This document shows positions 8,222 to 16,862 of a DNA stretch of 64,000 bases, one piece after another; position 1 is the first letter of the stretch; every line of letters begins with the position of its first letter. Under the pieces are notes generated by a model, which worked only from the letters and a program-made list of their open reading frames with translations, was not told the DNA's origin and did no database searches. The DNA is from Comamonadaceae bacterium UBA2121 (GTDB lineage: Bacteria > Pseudomonadota > Gammaproteobacteria > Burkholderiales > Burkholderiaceae_C), in the NCBI GenBank assembly GCA_002331385.1, contig DCYB01000003.1:106001-170000 (forward strand), read 5' to 3'. Both the position numbers and the translations under genes were made by a program.

Positions 8222-8253
8222 AAAAAGGCCACGGGACAAGGCATCCGGTGGCC
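8222..8253 (-). terminator. Terminator of the SDR-FAH-NIPSNAP-VOC-Bug operon
   Basis: Read on the minus strand, the stem GGCCAC (8253-8248) pairs with GTGGCC (8232-8227) and is followed by five T residues. It ends the leftward catabolic operon after the Bug gene. Confidence 0.7.
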
Positions 8254-8288
8254 TGCTGGTTTCATTGTGCGGGTTTTGGCGCGGGCAC

Positions 8289-9281
8289 TCAGTCCTGCAG
8301 CGGAATACCCACCTTGGTGATCACGCCGCGCCAACGGGCGATCTCGCTTTGCACCATGGCCTTGAATTCGGTGGGGCTGGAGGGCGAGGCCATGCTGCCC
8401 GCCGTGGCGAGGGTTTTCTGCACGCCGGGGTCCTTGAGCGCGATGTGGGTATCCGCCGCCAGCCGGTCGATGATGGCGGCGGGCGTGCCGGCGGGAGCGG
8501 CCAGACCGAGCCATGAACGCACCTCGAAGCCGGGCAGCACGCTGGCCACGGTGGGGATCTCGGGCATGGTGGGCCAGGTGGCGGCGCTGGTGACCCCCAG
8601 TGCGCGCAGGCGACCCGACTTGATGTGCGGCGCGGCCACGGTCAGGGTGTCGGTGAGTACATCGACATCGCCCGCAATCACGGCCTGGACGGGGGCGCCG
8701 CCGCCGCGATAGGGCACGTGCAGCATTTGCACATTGGCGGTGGAGGCCAGCAGTTCCCCCACCATGTGCTGGGTGGAGCCGACGCCGACGGAGGTGAAGG
8801 TGGTCTTGCCCGGTTCCTTTTTGGCCATGGCGAGCAGGTCCGCCAGCGTCTTCGCGGGGTGTTCCGCGCGCACCGCGACGACGAAGGGAAATGCCGATAC
8901 GGTGGAGATGAAGGCGAAGTCATTCACGGGGTCGTACGGCAGTTTCTTGCGCAACGCAGCGGACACGGTGTGTGCGCCGGTCAGCATGACCAGGTTGTAG
9001 CCATCGGGCGCGGCCTTGGCGACGGTGTTGCTGGCGATGACACCGCCTGCGCCGCTCTTGATGTCCACGACCACGGGCTGCTTGAGCGTGTCCGCCAGCT
9101 TCTGGCCGATCAGGCGCGCCACCACGTCGGCATTACCGCCCGCGCCAAAGCCGTGGATGAGTTGAACGGGATGCGTGGGATAGGGCGTTTGCGCGCTGGC
9201 GAGCGTTGGCAACGCGAACGCGGCAATGGCCGAGGCCGTGGTGATGACGCGGCGGCGGGTGAGGGCGGCTGTGTGGTGCAT
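8289..9281 (-). CDS. Bug/TctC family periplasmic substrate-binding protein
   Basis: The 330-residue receptor has an N-terminal export signal with a TRRR motif and cleavage near SAQ|TPYP. The mature part has the Bug family pattern: PVQLIHGFGAGGNADVVAR near the start, QPVVVDIKSGAGG, and HVPYRGGGAPVQAV in the centre. Such proteins bind carboxylates, including aromatic acids, in the periplasm, but no TctA or TctB membrane gene is in the window. It is the last gene of the operon with fumarylacetoacetase, so its ligand may be the acid degraded by these enzymes. The ligand itself cannot be read from sequence. Confidence 0.93.
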   Translation of the reverse strand: MHHTAALTRRRVITTASAIAAFALPTLASAQTPYPTHPVQLIHGFGAGGNADVVARLIGQKLADTLKQPVVVDIKSGAGGVIASNTVAKAAPDGYNLVMLTGAHTVSAALRKKLPYDPVNDFAFISTVSAFPFVVAVRAEHPAKTLADLLAMAKKEPGKTTFTSVGVGSTQHMVGELLASTANVQMLHVPYRGGGAPVQAVIAGDVDVLTDTLTVAAPHIKSGRLRALGVTSAATWPTMPEIPTVASVLPGFEVRSWLGLAAPAGTPAAIIDRLAADTHIALKDPGVQKTLATAGSMASPSSPTEFKAMVQSEIARWRGVITKVGIPLQD

Positions 9282-9336
9282 GGTGTGTCTCCTCTGCTTT
9301 CGGAATGGATGGCGAGTCTTGCGGTCTTCTTGGGGC

Positions 9337-9894
9337 TCAGTCGTTCTTGCGTGCGTAGCCGGTCTGCGCGCCGTAGAGCTTTTCGCGCTGGGACCAGTCG
9401 TGGGTTTCGTTCCACAGAGCGAGCACCTTTGGGGCTTCGGCTTCGAAGATGCGATAGCGTTCGGGCGGGCAGGTGCGGGCGGTCAACTCCAGCCGGTGGC
9501 CCGACGGGTCGAAGAAGTAGATCGAGGTGATGAAGTCGTCGTGATTGGTCGGGCCGACGACGCTGATGCCTTTCGCCTCAAGGTCTTTCTTGGCCTGCAG
9601 CACGGTGTCCACGTCCTGCACTTCGAACGCGAAATGCTGGACCCAGCCGGGCGTGAGCGGATCGCGGCCGGAAGGCTCGCCCTCGTCCTTGGGGCATTCG
9701 AAAAAGGCGATGTTGCTGCCATCTTCCATCTCGAAAAAGATGTGGATGTGCGGGCTGTATTTGCCGGTCGATGGCACATGGTCCTCGCCCATCGCGTGCG
9801 AGAATTTGAGGGCGAGCACCTCGGTGTAGAACTTGACGGTCTCGGCGGCGTCCTTGCAGCGGAAAGCCGCGTGGTGGAGTTTTTTGCACAGCAT
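9337..9894 (-). CDS. VOC superfamily protein (glyoxalase/extradiol dioxygenase fold)
   Basis: The 185-residue protein has two beta-alpha-beta-beta-beta modules of the vicinal oxygen chelate fold. His7 and His8 sit at the N-terminus (KKLHHAAFRCKD), HIHIFFEM follows in the first module, and WVQHFAFEV with FFDPSGHRLEL in the second. These are the positions where metal ligands normally lie. It may be a ring-cleaving dioxygenase or an isomerase in the pathway of the neighbouring fumarylacetoacetase. The exact reaction is not determined. It is 24 bp from the NIPSNAP gene in the same operon. Confidence 0.85.
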   Translation of the reverse strand: MLCKKLHHAAFRCKDAAETVKFYTEVLALKFSHAMGEDHVPSTGKYSPHIHIFFEMEDGSNIAFFECPKDEGEPSGRDPLTPGWVQHFAFEVQDVDTVLQAKKDLEAKGISVVGPTNHDDFITSIYFFDPSGHRLELTARTCPPERYRIFEAEAPKVLALWNETHDWSQREKLYGAQTGYARKND

Positions 9895-9918
9895 GTCGGG
9901 TGTCTCCAGGTGGTGTGA

Positions 9919-10257
9919 TCAAAGGCCCTGACCGGCTTCATGCCACAGGGGTTGGAAGAACGGGGCGGGGGTGAGGAACTTCGATTCCTGGCTTTGCAGC
10001 AGCGGCAGCATCCGGGCGACATAGGCCTGCCACTGCGGATCAACGGCGAGCCGGGCGCGGCGCTCTGCGCGCTCGTTCAGATCGGTGTAGGCCCAGAGGT
10101 GGATGATCTGGTTGAGCGGCCCACTCTCCGTCGTGTAGTAGCCGACCATGCGGCCCAGAATGGCTTGCTGGATCGCCAGCCCTTCTGCCTGATACAGCGC
10201 GAGATAGTCGCGCCATTTGCCGGGATGGGTGGTGTAGGTGCGTTGCTCGACGATCAT
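9919..10257 (-). CDS. NIPSNAP family protein
   Basis: The 112-residue protein is a dimeric alpha-beta barrel of the NIPSNAP family, shown by the N-terminal MIVEQRTYTTHPGKW, the central NQIIHLWAYTDLNERAERR and the C-terminal P-rich tail. NIPSNAP genes often sit in catabolic operons without a defined reaction. The ATG at 10257 overlaps the stop codon of the fumarylacetoacetase gene by 4 nt, which indicates translational coupling. An upstream in-frame ATG at 10302 lies inside that gene and is less likely. Confidence 0.88.
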   Translation of the reverse strand: MIVEQRTYTTHPGKWRDYLALYQAEGLAIQQAILGRMVGYYTTESGPLNQIIHLWAYTDLNERAERRARLAVDPQWQAYVARMLPLLQSQESKFLTPAPFFQPLWHEAGQGL

Positions 10258-11606
10258 GCTGGCGCGCCCCTTTCCATGGCCGGTTGCAGCGTGGCCGCGC
10301 ACTGGCCAAAGCCGATGGACACGCGGCCCGGCGCCTCGCAGCGTGCGCTGAAGATGACCTCGTCGCCATCCTGCAAAAAGGTGCGTGCTTCACCGGTGGC
10401 CGCTACGGCCAGGGGCTCTGCACCACCACGCGTGATTTCCAGCAGGCTACCGAGCGCCTGCGCGGATGCGCCCGACACCGTGCCCGATCCCATCAGGTCA
10501 CCCGTCGCCACCGCGCCGCCATTGCTGGTGTGGTGCGCCAGCATCTGGGCAAAGCTCCAATACAGCGTGTCGGTGTTGGACAGCGACAGGCGCTGCGCGG
10601 GCGCGCCGCTTGCACGCATACGGGCGGTGCGCAGTTGCGCTTGCATGTGGATGTTCAATCCGCCGTTGTGTTGATCCTGTGCATCGAACAGGTGCGGCAA
10701 CGGGGCCGGATCGCCCTCGGCGCGCGCTGCCAGTGCGGTGCGAAACGGCGCCAGCGCCTGCGCCGTGACCACCCAGGGCGACACGCTGGTGGCGAATCCT
10801 TTGGCCAGGAACGGGCCGAGTGGTTGGTATTCCCACGACTGGATGTCGCGTGCGGACCAGTCGTTGAGCAGCGAGAAACCAAAGACATGTTCCCACGCAT
10901 GGGCGACGGACACCGGCTCGCCGTCGCGCGATGCACTGCCGACGTACATGCCCAGCTCCACCTCGTAGTCGAGGCGCTGCGCCGGAGCGAATACCGGTGC
11001 GGCCTGATCTGCAGGTTTGATCTGGCCCCAAGGGCGCTGCACGCGGTCGCCGCTCACTCGCACACTGGCGGCGCGACCGTTGTACGCCACGGGCACGTAC
11101 TTGTAGTTGGGCAGCAGGGGCGCGTCCGGGCGGAACAAGCGGCCTGCGTTGGTGGCGTGGTGTACGCAGGCAAAAAAATCCGTGTAGCCGGCCACTTTCA
11201 CCGGCATCAGCAACTGTGCTTCAGACATGGGGTGCAACGCCTGCGCCACGACCTCGCGCTGCGTTGCCTGATCGGCACGGAGTAAGCGCGACAGCCCTTC
11301 GCGCAGCGCGGAAGCAGCGGCTGGCCCAAGGGCCATGAGTTCGTTGAGCTGAGGCTGCGCACACGCCTGCGCGGCAGTGCGGGCAAGGCCCTCGTCCAGC
11401 AACGATGCGATGGCGGAGACGTCCAGAATCTGGTCGCCGATGGCGACGCCGCAGCGCGCCGGTCCGGAAGATGGTTTCACGTGAAACACACCGAACGGCA
11501 GGTTCTGGATCGGGAAGTCGGTGCCTGCGGCATTGGCGCTGGTCACCCAACTGCGCAGTGCGGGATCGTGCGTGGCGTTGATGGAGATGTGATGGTGGTT
11601 CGTCAC
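10254..11606 (-). CDS. Fumarylacetoacetase family hydrolase
   Basis: The 450-residue protein has the two-domain architecture of fumarylacetoacetase: a small SH3-like N-domain (FGVFHVK) and a large catalytic domain. It shows the family motifs FFACVHHATNAG, DYEVELGMYVG (metal ligands), LLNDWSARDIQ and PLGPFLAKGF. The enzyme would split a 4,6-diketo acid, for example fumarylacetoacetate, as the last step of tyrosine/homogentisate-type degradation. No homogentisate dioxygenase is nearby, so the real substrate may be a related beta-diketone. A parS-like site (11473-11488) is embedded in the N-terminal codons that encode FHVK. The ends overlap SDR and NIPSNAP genes by 4 nt each. Confidence 0.88.
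   Translation of the reverse strand: MTNHHHISINATHDPALRSWVTSANAAGTDFPIQNLPFGVFHVKPSSGPARCGVAIGDQILDVSAIASLLDEGLARTAAQACAQPQLNELMALGPAAASALREGLSRLLRADQATQREVVAQALHPMSEAQLLMPVKVAGYTDFFACVHHATNAGRLFRPDAPLLPNYKYVPVAYNGRAASVRVSGDRVQRPWGQIKPADQAAPVFAPAQRLDYEVELGMYVGSASRDGEPVSVAHAWEHVFGFSLLNDWSARDIQSWEYQPLGPFLAKGFATSVSPWVVTAQALAPFRTALAARAEGDPAPLPHLFDAQDQHNGGLNIHMQAQLRTARMRASGAPAQRLSLSNTDTLYWSFAQMLAHHTSNGGAVATGDLMGSGTVSGASAQALGSLLEITRGGAEPLAVAATGEARTFLQDGDEVIFSARCEAPGRVSIGFGQCAATLQPAMERGAPA
11473..11488. promoter_or_regulatory. parS: parS-like ParB binding site 1 (one mismatch)
   Basis: GGTTTCACGTGAAACA differs from the conserved 16-bp parS palindrome TGTTTCACGTGAAACA only at its first base. It lies inside the fumarylacetoacetase gene. 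Confidence 0.85.
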
Positions 11607-12361
11607 AGCGAGGCTCCTCCGTCAATGACTACGCGCGTGCCGGTGCTGGTGCGTAGCAGGGTGGTGCATGCGAGGATGGCGTCGGCCACGTCTTCCGGAG
11701 TGACGACGCGGGCGAGTGGCGTTTTGGCGGCTTTTTGCTCAATTTCCGTGCGGCTTCTGCCGCCGACGAAATCGGTGTCCACCGATGCCGGAGACACGCA
11801 CAGGAAGCGCACGGGCCCAAATGCACGCGCAAGCGATTGGGTCAACGTGTCAATGGCCGCCTTGGCCGCGCAATACGCCATGTTGCTGCCGCTGCCGGTG
11901 AAGGCAGAAACGGAGGACACGTTGACGACGACTGCGTTGGCGCCGCTCTCGCGCAGCAGCGGCATGAACGCATGGATGATGGCGTACGTGCCGCCCGCGT
12001 TGGACAGCAGGATCTGGTTGAACAGGGCGGGCGTGAGCGTGTCGATGTCGGAATGGGCGATGCGCTGGGTGTATCCGGCGGAGTTCACCAGAATGTCGAG
12101 TCGCCCCCATTGCTGCTGGACCCATTGCGCGGCGGCTGCGTGGCTGGCCGTGTCGTCCAGAGAAATCTGGAGGACATGGTGCTCTGCGCCCAGGCTGGCG
12201 CGCAACGCCTCGGCGCGCTCCTGACCGGCGTGGTAGCCGATCACGACGGTTGCGCCCGCCTGCGCCAATGCGCGGACGGTGGCGGCGCCAATGCCACTGC
12301 TGCCGCCGGTGACGAGCGCGATGAGGCCGGAAAGGGGGTGGGAAGAAGTGGCAGGGTGCAT
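11603..12361 (-). CDS. SDR family oxidoreductase
   Basis: The 252-residue short-chain dehydrogenase/reductase has the cofactor loop TGGSSGIGAA at about residues 20-29, the NSAG motif and the catalytic YxxxK pair in MAYCAAKAAID, preceded by the conserved serine region VNVSSVSAF. It would oxidise or reduce a hydroxyl/keto substrate with NAD(P). I chose the start at 12361 (MHPATSS), which leaves the intergenic region to the divergent IclR gene free. It is the first gene of the leftward operon and overlaps the fumarylacetoacetase gene by 4 nt. Confidence 0.9.
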   Translation of the reverse strand: MHPATSSHPLSGLIALVTGGSSGIGAATVRALAQAGATVVIGYHAGQERAEALRASLGAEHHVLQISLDDTASHAAAAQWVQQQWGRLDILVNSAGYTQRIAHSDIDTLTPALFNQILLSNAGGTYAIIHAFMPLLRESGANAVVVNVSSVSAFTGSGSNMAYCAAKAAIDTLTQSLARAFGPVRFLCVSPASVDTDFVGGRSRTEIEQKAAKTPLARVVTPEDVADAILACTTLLRTSTGTRVVIDGGASL

Positions 12362-12463
12362 GGTGCGTCTCTCTAAGGCGTGTCCGATAGTTGGATGCCG
12401 TGTCATTGGATTGACTGGAATTGTTTTCTAATAGCGGGAATGCGTCTCCAATTTGTCCAATAA

Positions 12464-13249
12464 ATGAACATGAATCGCACATCCGATGCGGGCTCCCTGA
12501 AGCGGGGCGTGGTGCTGCTCAAGCTGCTGGCGACGGCCGGTGCCCGGGGCTGTCCGTTGAGTGAACTGTCCGAAAAGTCCGGCATGCCTCACCCTTCGGC
12601 GCACCGCATCCTCAAGCAACTGATCGTTGAGCGACTGGTGGAGCACAACCGCGAGACGCACCGCTACAAGCTGGGGCCGTTGGCATTCGAGCTGGGCATT
12701 GCCGGATCGACCATGCATGACATCCGCGACCTGTGCGAACCTGCCATGGTCGCCCTGGAGCAGGACACGGAAGACACGGTGTATCTGGTGATCCGCAGCG
12801 GGTTTGAAGCCGTCTGCATGCACCGGCTGGAGGGCTCGTTTCCCATTCGCACACTGGTGCTGGAGGTGGGCAGCCGCAGGCCGCTGGGCGTGGGCGCGGG
12901 TGGTCTGGCGGTGCTGGCCGCCATCGAGCCGCAGGAGCGGGCACAGATCATCGAACGTGTCGCGCCATCGTTGGCGGCATTTGGGCGCTTGACCCAGGAA
13001 GCACTGACGGCGGCTTGTGACGAGGCACATGCATCAGGCATTGCCGTCATACAGAACAAGGTGAGTCTGGGCGTGACGGCGGTGGGTGCGCATTTTTGCG
13101 ACAGCATGGGCCAGCCGATTGGAGCCATCAGCGTGGCCGCGCTCACGCAGCGCATGGGAGGTGCACGGGTGGAGCGCATTTCCGCCCGAGTCCGCAGCGC
13201 GGCGCGGGACATCGAGCGGACGTTGAGAACGAAAAAAGCGCTTACTTGA
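12464..13249 (+). CDS. IclR family transcriptional regulator
   Basis: The 261-residue protein has an N-terminal winged helix (LKRGVVLLKLLA, then HPSAHRILKQLIVERLVE) and a C-terminal IclR effector domain from about residue 80. It is divergent from the SDR-FAH-NIPSNAP-VOC-Bug operon across a 102-bp gap and is the likely local regulator, responding to a pathway acid. Its 3' end overlaps the convergent glutathione transferase gene by 8 bp. Confidence 0.92.
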   Translation: MNMNRTSDAGSLKRGVVLLKLLATAGARGCPLSELSEKSGMPHPSAHRILKQLIVERLVEHNRETHRYKLGPLAFELGIAGSTMHDIRDLCEPAMVALEQDTEDTVYLVIRSGFEAVCMHRLEGSFPIRTLVLEVGSRRPLGVGAGGLAVLAAIEPQERAQIIERVAPSLAAFGRLTQEALTAACDEAHASGIAVIQNKVSLGVTAVGAHFCDSMGQPIGAISVAALTQRMGGARVERISARVRSAARDIERTLRTKKALT

Positions 13250-13847
13250 TCAGGCCTTCCGCCTTCATCGCTTCTTGCACGGCGGGGCGCGCACCTACGC
13301 GCTCGCGGTATTGGTTGAGGTTCGGGAAGCCCGAGAGATCGACCCCGGTCAGGCTGGCCCAGTTGGTCACGGTGAACAGATAGGCGTCGGCCACGGTGAA
13401 CTGGTCGCCCATCAGGAACTGCTTGCCCGCCAGCTCGTTTTCTACATAGCCAAGGCGTCCAGCAATGCGCTCACGGGCGGCGTTCTTCACCTCATCGGTA
13501 TTGGGGCCGAACAGGGTGCCGAAATTCTTGTGCACCTCGGTACCGATGAAGGTCAGCCACTCCTGCAGCTTGTAGCGCTCCCATGTGCCGTTGGCGGGCG
13601 CGAGCTTCTTTTCCGGTTTCTGGTCGGCGAGGTATTGGACGATCGCCGGGCCTTCGTGCAGTCGTTTGCCATCATCCAGTTCTAGCAGGGGAACGTAGCC
13701 CAGTGGGTTGATGGAGTAGAAGTCCGTGCCATCCTTCAGCTTGTGTGTCTTGGTGCTGGCGAGCACCGGCTCGTAGGGCAGACCCAGTTCCTGGAGCACG
13801 ATGTGCGGAGACAGGGAGCAGGCGCCGGGAGAGTAATAAAGCTTCAT
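13242..13847 (-). CDS. Beta-class glutathione S-transferase
   Basis: The 201-residue cytosolic protein has a thioredoxin-fold N-domain starting MKLYYSPGACSLSPH, with the beta-class Cys10, followed by an all-helical C-domain. It probably conjugates or binds glutathione for detoxification. The longer open frame up to 13976 runs through a parS site and is not needed, because the family start lies at 13847. It overlaps the 3' end of the IclR gene on the opposite strand by 8 bp. Confidence 0.93.
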   Translation of the reverse strand: MKLYYSPGACSLSPHIVLQELGLPYEPVLASTKTHKLKDGTDFYSINPLGYVPLLELDDGKRLHEGPAIVQYLADQKPEKKLAPANGTWERYKLQEWLTFIGTEVHKNFGTLFGPNTDEVKNAARERIAGRLGYVENELAGKQFLMGDQFTVADAYLFTVTNWASLTGVDLSGFPNLNQYRERVGARPAVQEAMKAEGLIK

Positions 13848-14177
13848 TTGCGTTGTCCTTCTTGCGGTTGTGAGTAAGGGAAAAGCGTTGGGAAACCATG
13901 CTATACCGACTTCATGAAGTCTGCAGGGCAGGGGCTGGGGAGCCCATGTTTCACGTGAAACAAGCGGAATCCGCACCTGATGCCTGTAGGGCAGTTGCCA
14001 GGGTTTGGGATAGATGGGCCGAGGCGTGGGAAAATCGCTCGTTCTTTCACCGATTCAATGGGTGTCGTCGTTCGCAGGTGAAGTGGCGACGCCCGATGTA
14101 TTTGCCACCCGGCGGCGCGCGGCCTGGGTTGTTGAGTTGTCGTACGTGGGCCAGCGCGTCCCCGGAGTCTGATCTCC
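13848..14177. other. Intergenic region upstream of mnmG with a perfect parS site
   Basis: This 330-bp gap between the divergent GST and mnmG genes contains the parS palindrome at 13947-13962 and otherwise nothing that I recognise. It must hold the promoters of both flanking genes. No convincing -35/-10 pair was clear by eye. Confidence 0.5.
13947..13962. promoter_or_regulatory. parS: parS site 2 (perfect palindrome)
   Basis: TGTTTCACGTGAAACA is an exact copy of the conserved chromosomal parS sequence bound by ParB. It is intergenic, upstream of mnmG. Confidence 0.95.
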
Positions 14178-16151
14178 ATGTTGTATCCCCAGAATTTTGA
14201 TGTCATCGTTGTTGGCGGCGGTCACGCCGGCACGGAAGCTGCATTGGCTGCCGCCCGCATGGGCTGCAAGACCTTGCTGCTCACGCACAATATCGAGACG
14301 CTTGGACAGATGAGCTGCAACCCGAGCATCGGCGGTATTGGCAAAGGCCACCTGGTCAAGGAAGTCGACGCCATGGGCGGAGCGATGGCGCTCGCCACCG
14401 ACAAGGGCGGCATCCAGTTCCGCATCCTGAATAGCTCCAAAGGCCCCGCCGTGCGTGCCACGCGCGCGCAGGCAGACCGCATTCTCTACAAGGCGGCCAT
14501 TCGCGAGACGCTGGAAAACCAGCCCAACCTCTGGCTGTTCCAGCAGGCAGTGGACGACCTGATGATCGAGGGCGATCGCGTTGTTGGCGCGGTCACCCAG
14601 ATCGGTCTGCGCTTTCGCGCCCGCACTGTGGTGCTGACGGCGGGTACGTTTCTGGATGGGAAAATTCACGTCGGGCTGGACAACTACGCGGCCGGGCGCG
14701 CGGGCGATCCGCCTGCGGTGACGCTGTCTGCGCGGCTCAAGGAACTCAAGCTGCCGCAAGGGCGTCTCAAGACGGGCACCCCCCCACGCATCGACGGGCG
14801 CAGCATCGATTTCACCCAATGCGAAGAGCAACCGGGCGACGGTATGCCCGGCGGTGTGAACGAGGGCACGGTGCCGGTGTTCAGCTTCATGGGCAACGCG
14901 GGCATGCACCCGCAACAAGTGCCTTGCTGGATCACTCACACTAACGCGCGCACGCACGACATCATTCGCTCCGGATTCGACCGCAGTCCCATGTTCACGG
15001 GCAAGATCGATGGCGTGGGTCCGCGCTACTGCCCTAGTGTGGAAGACAAGATCAACCGGTTCGCGGATAAGGACAGCCACCAGATTTTTCTGGAGCCCGA
15101 AGGTCTGACGACCAACGAGTACTACCCCAACGGTATCTCCACGAGCCTGCCGTTCGACATCCAGTACGATCTTGTACGCAGCATCCCGGGGTTGGAGAAC
15201 GCGCACATTCTGCGTCCTGGCTATGCCATCGAGTACGACTACTTCGATCCGCGTGCGCTCAAGAGCAGCTTTGAAACGCGCCAGATCAATGGACTGTTTT
15301 TCGCGGGCCAGATCAATGGCACGACCGGCTATGAAGAGGCTGCGGCGCAAGGCATGTTCGCAGGCATCAACGCAGCGTTGCAATGCCGTGAGCAAGAGGC
15401 GTGGGTTCCGCGGCGCGACGAGGCATACCTTGGGGTGCTGGTGGACGACCTGATCACCAAGGGTGTGACCGAGCCCTATCGCATGTTCACCAGCCGCGCG
15501 GAATTCCGTTTGCAGTTGCGTGAAGACAATGCCGACATGCGCCTGACCGATGTGGCGCGCCAGATGGGTCTGGTGGACGATGTGCGCTGGGAAGCGTTCA
15601 GCCGTAAACGCGACGCTGTTTCACGTGAAACAGAGCGCCTGAAATCCACATGGGTGAATCCGCGCAATCTTCCCGCTGAGGAATCGGCGCGCGTTCTGGG
15701 TAAGTCCATCGAGCATGAATACAACCTGTTCGATTTGCTGCGCCGCCCTGATGTGACCTACGAGGCCGTCACTTCGATGAACGGCGGCAAGTACCTGAAC
15801 CCGGATGTTTCACGTGAAACCCTGGGCTCGCTCAGTGAGGCCGTGGTCGAGCAGGTGGAGATTGCTGCGAAGTATTCCGGCTATATCGATCGTCAGAAAG
15901 ACGAAGTACAGCGTGCCGCGCATTTCGAAAAGCTGCGCTTGCCCGCAGAGCTGGACTATATGCAGGTGGCGGCGCTTTCCATCGAAGTGCGCCAGAAGCT
16001 GCAAAAACATCGCCCGGAAACGCTGGGTCAGGCCTCGCGCATTTCGGGTGTGACGCCGGCCGCGATGTCTTTGTTGTTGGTGCATCTGAAGAAGGGCGGG
16101 TTCAAGGACTTTGCCGATTTGACGGCGAACTCGACGGAAGCAGCGGCATGA
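14178..16151 (+). CDS. mnmG: tRNA uridine-5-carboxymethylaminomethyl(34) synthesis enzyme MnmG (GidA)
   Basis: The 657-residue flavoprotein works with MnmE (not in the window) to install the cmnm5 modification on U34 of certain tRNAs, using FAD, NADH and methylene-THF. The FAD loop VVGGGHAGTEAA is near residue 12, followed by SCNPSIGGIGKGHL, the second motif with TPPRIDGRSIDF, and the GidA C-terminal helical domain that binds tRNA and MnmE. Two parS sites lie within the gene and both are read as V-S-R-E-T. The stop codon overlaps the rsmG start (ATGA). Confidence 0.98.
   Translation: MLYPQNFDVIVVGGGHAGTEAALAAARMGCKTLLLTHNIETLGQMSCNPSIGGIGKGHLVKEVDAMGGAMALATDKGGIQFRILNSSKGPAVRATRAQADRILYKAAIRETLENQPNLWLFQQAVDDLMIEGDRVVGAVTQIGLRFRARTVVLTAGTFLDGKIHVGLDNYAAGRAGDPPAVTLSARLKELKLPQGRLKTGTPPRIDGRSIDFTQCEEQPGDGMPGGVNEGTVPVFSFMGNAGMHPQQVPCWITHTNARTHDIIRSGFDRSPMFTGKIDGVGPRYCPSVEDKINRFADKDSHQIFLEPEGLTTNEYYPNGISTSLPFDIQYDLVRSIPGLENAHILRPGYAIEYDYFDPRALKSSFETRQINGLFFAGQINGTTGYEEAAAQGMFAGINAALQCREQEAWVPRRDEAYLGVLVDDLITKGVTEPYRMFTSRAEFRLQLREDNADMRLTDVARQMGLVDDVRWEAFSRKRDAVSRETERLKSTWVNPRNLPAEESARVLGKSIEHEYNLFDLLRRPDVTYEAVTSMNGGKYLNPDVSRETLGSLSEAVVEQVEIAAKYSGYIDRQKDEVQRAAHFEKLRLPAELDYMQVAALSIEVRQKLQKHRPETLGQASRISGVTPAAMSLLLVHLKKGGFKDFADLTANSTEAAA
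15617..15632. promoter_or_regulatory. parS: parS site 3 (perfect palindrome, inside mnmG)
   Basis: TGTTTCACGTGAAACA matches the parS sequence exactly. It is translated within MnmG as part of VSRET. Confidence 0.95.
15806..15821. promoter_or_regulatory. parS: parS site 4 (one mismatch, inside mnmG)
   Basis: TGTTTCACGTGAAACC differs from parS only at the last base. It lies 189 bp after site 3 and also encodes VSRET. Confidence 0.88.
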
Positions 16152-16819
16152 GCGTGGGGATGACAGGCACTTTGGCAGATCAGCTGCGTCACGGTGTGGA
16201 GCAGATTGGGTTGTCGCTGAACGAGCAGCAGATCGCACAGTTGATGAGTTTTCTGGAGTTGCTGCAGAAGTGGAACAAGGTCTACAACCTGACCGCCGTG
16301 CGTGATCCGCAGGAAATGCTCACGCACCATCTGCTGGACAGTCTCGCGGCGGTGCCTGCGCTGCAAAGGCATCTCGCCACATTGACGCCGGAGCAGGGCG
16401 GTTTGAAGTTGCTGGACGTCGGCTCGGGCGGCGGATTGCCCGGTGTCGTGTTCGCCATTTGCTGCCCTGATCTGGACGTGAGTTGTGTGGACACGGTGGC
16501 GAAGAAAGCCGCGTTCATCAATCAGGCGGCGGCATCGCTGCGACTGCCCAATCTGCATGGCATTCATGCGCGGGTGGAGTCGCTGCGCGATCAATACGAC
16601 GTGGTCAGTTGCCGCGCCTTTGCCTCGCTGGTCGATTTCACCCACTGGTCGCGCGAAGCGTTGGCTGGGCACGCCATCTGGTTTGCCATGAAGGGCAAGC
16701 ATCCAGAGGAAGAAATGGCTGCACTGGGCGCGGACGTGAAGGTGTTTCACGTGGAACAGTTGAGCGTTCCCGGTCTGGATGCAGATCGTTGCATCGTGTG
16801 GATGCGGCCCGTCGCGTAA
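16148..16819 (+). CDS. rsmG: 16S rRNA (guanine(527)-N(7))-methyltransferase RsmG (GidB)
   Basis: The 223-residue SAM-dependent methyltransferase modifies G527 of 16S rRNA. The SAM-binding motif LLDVGSGGGLPG is in the N-terminal half and the family motif KWNKVYNLTAVRD precedes it. The start overlaps the mnmG stop by 4 nt. A fifth parS-like site lies near the 3' end, encoding FHVEQ. Confidence 0.97.
   Translation: MSVGMTGTLADQLRHGVEQIGLSLNEQQIAQLMSFLELLQKWNKVYNLTAVRDPQEMLTHHLLDSLAAVPALQRHLATLTPEQGGLKLLDVGSGGGLPGVVFAICCPDLDVSCVDTVAKKAAFINQAAASLRLPNLHGIHARVESLRDQYDVVSCRAFASLVDFTHWSREALAGHAIWFAMKGKHPEEEMAALGADVKVFHVEQLSVPGLDADRCIVWMRPVA
16743..16758. promoter_or_regulatory. parS: parS-like site 5 (one mismatch, inside rsmG)
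   Basis: TGTTTCACGTGGAACA differs from the parS palindrome at one position in the right arm. Confidence 0.82.
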
Positions 16820-16862
16820 ACTAGGGCACTTCCGCAGCCATGCTGCCCTGCAGGTGCTCCCC

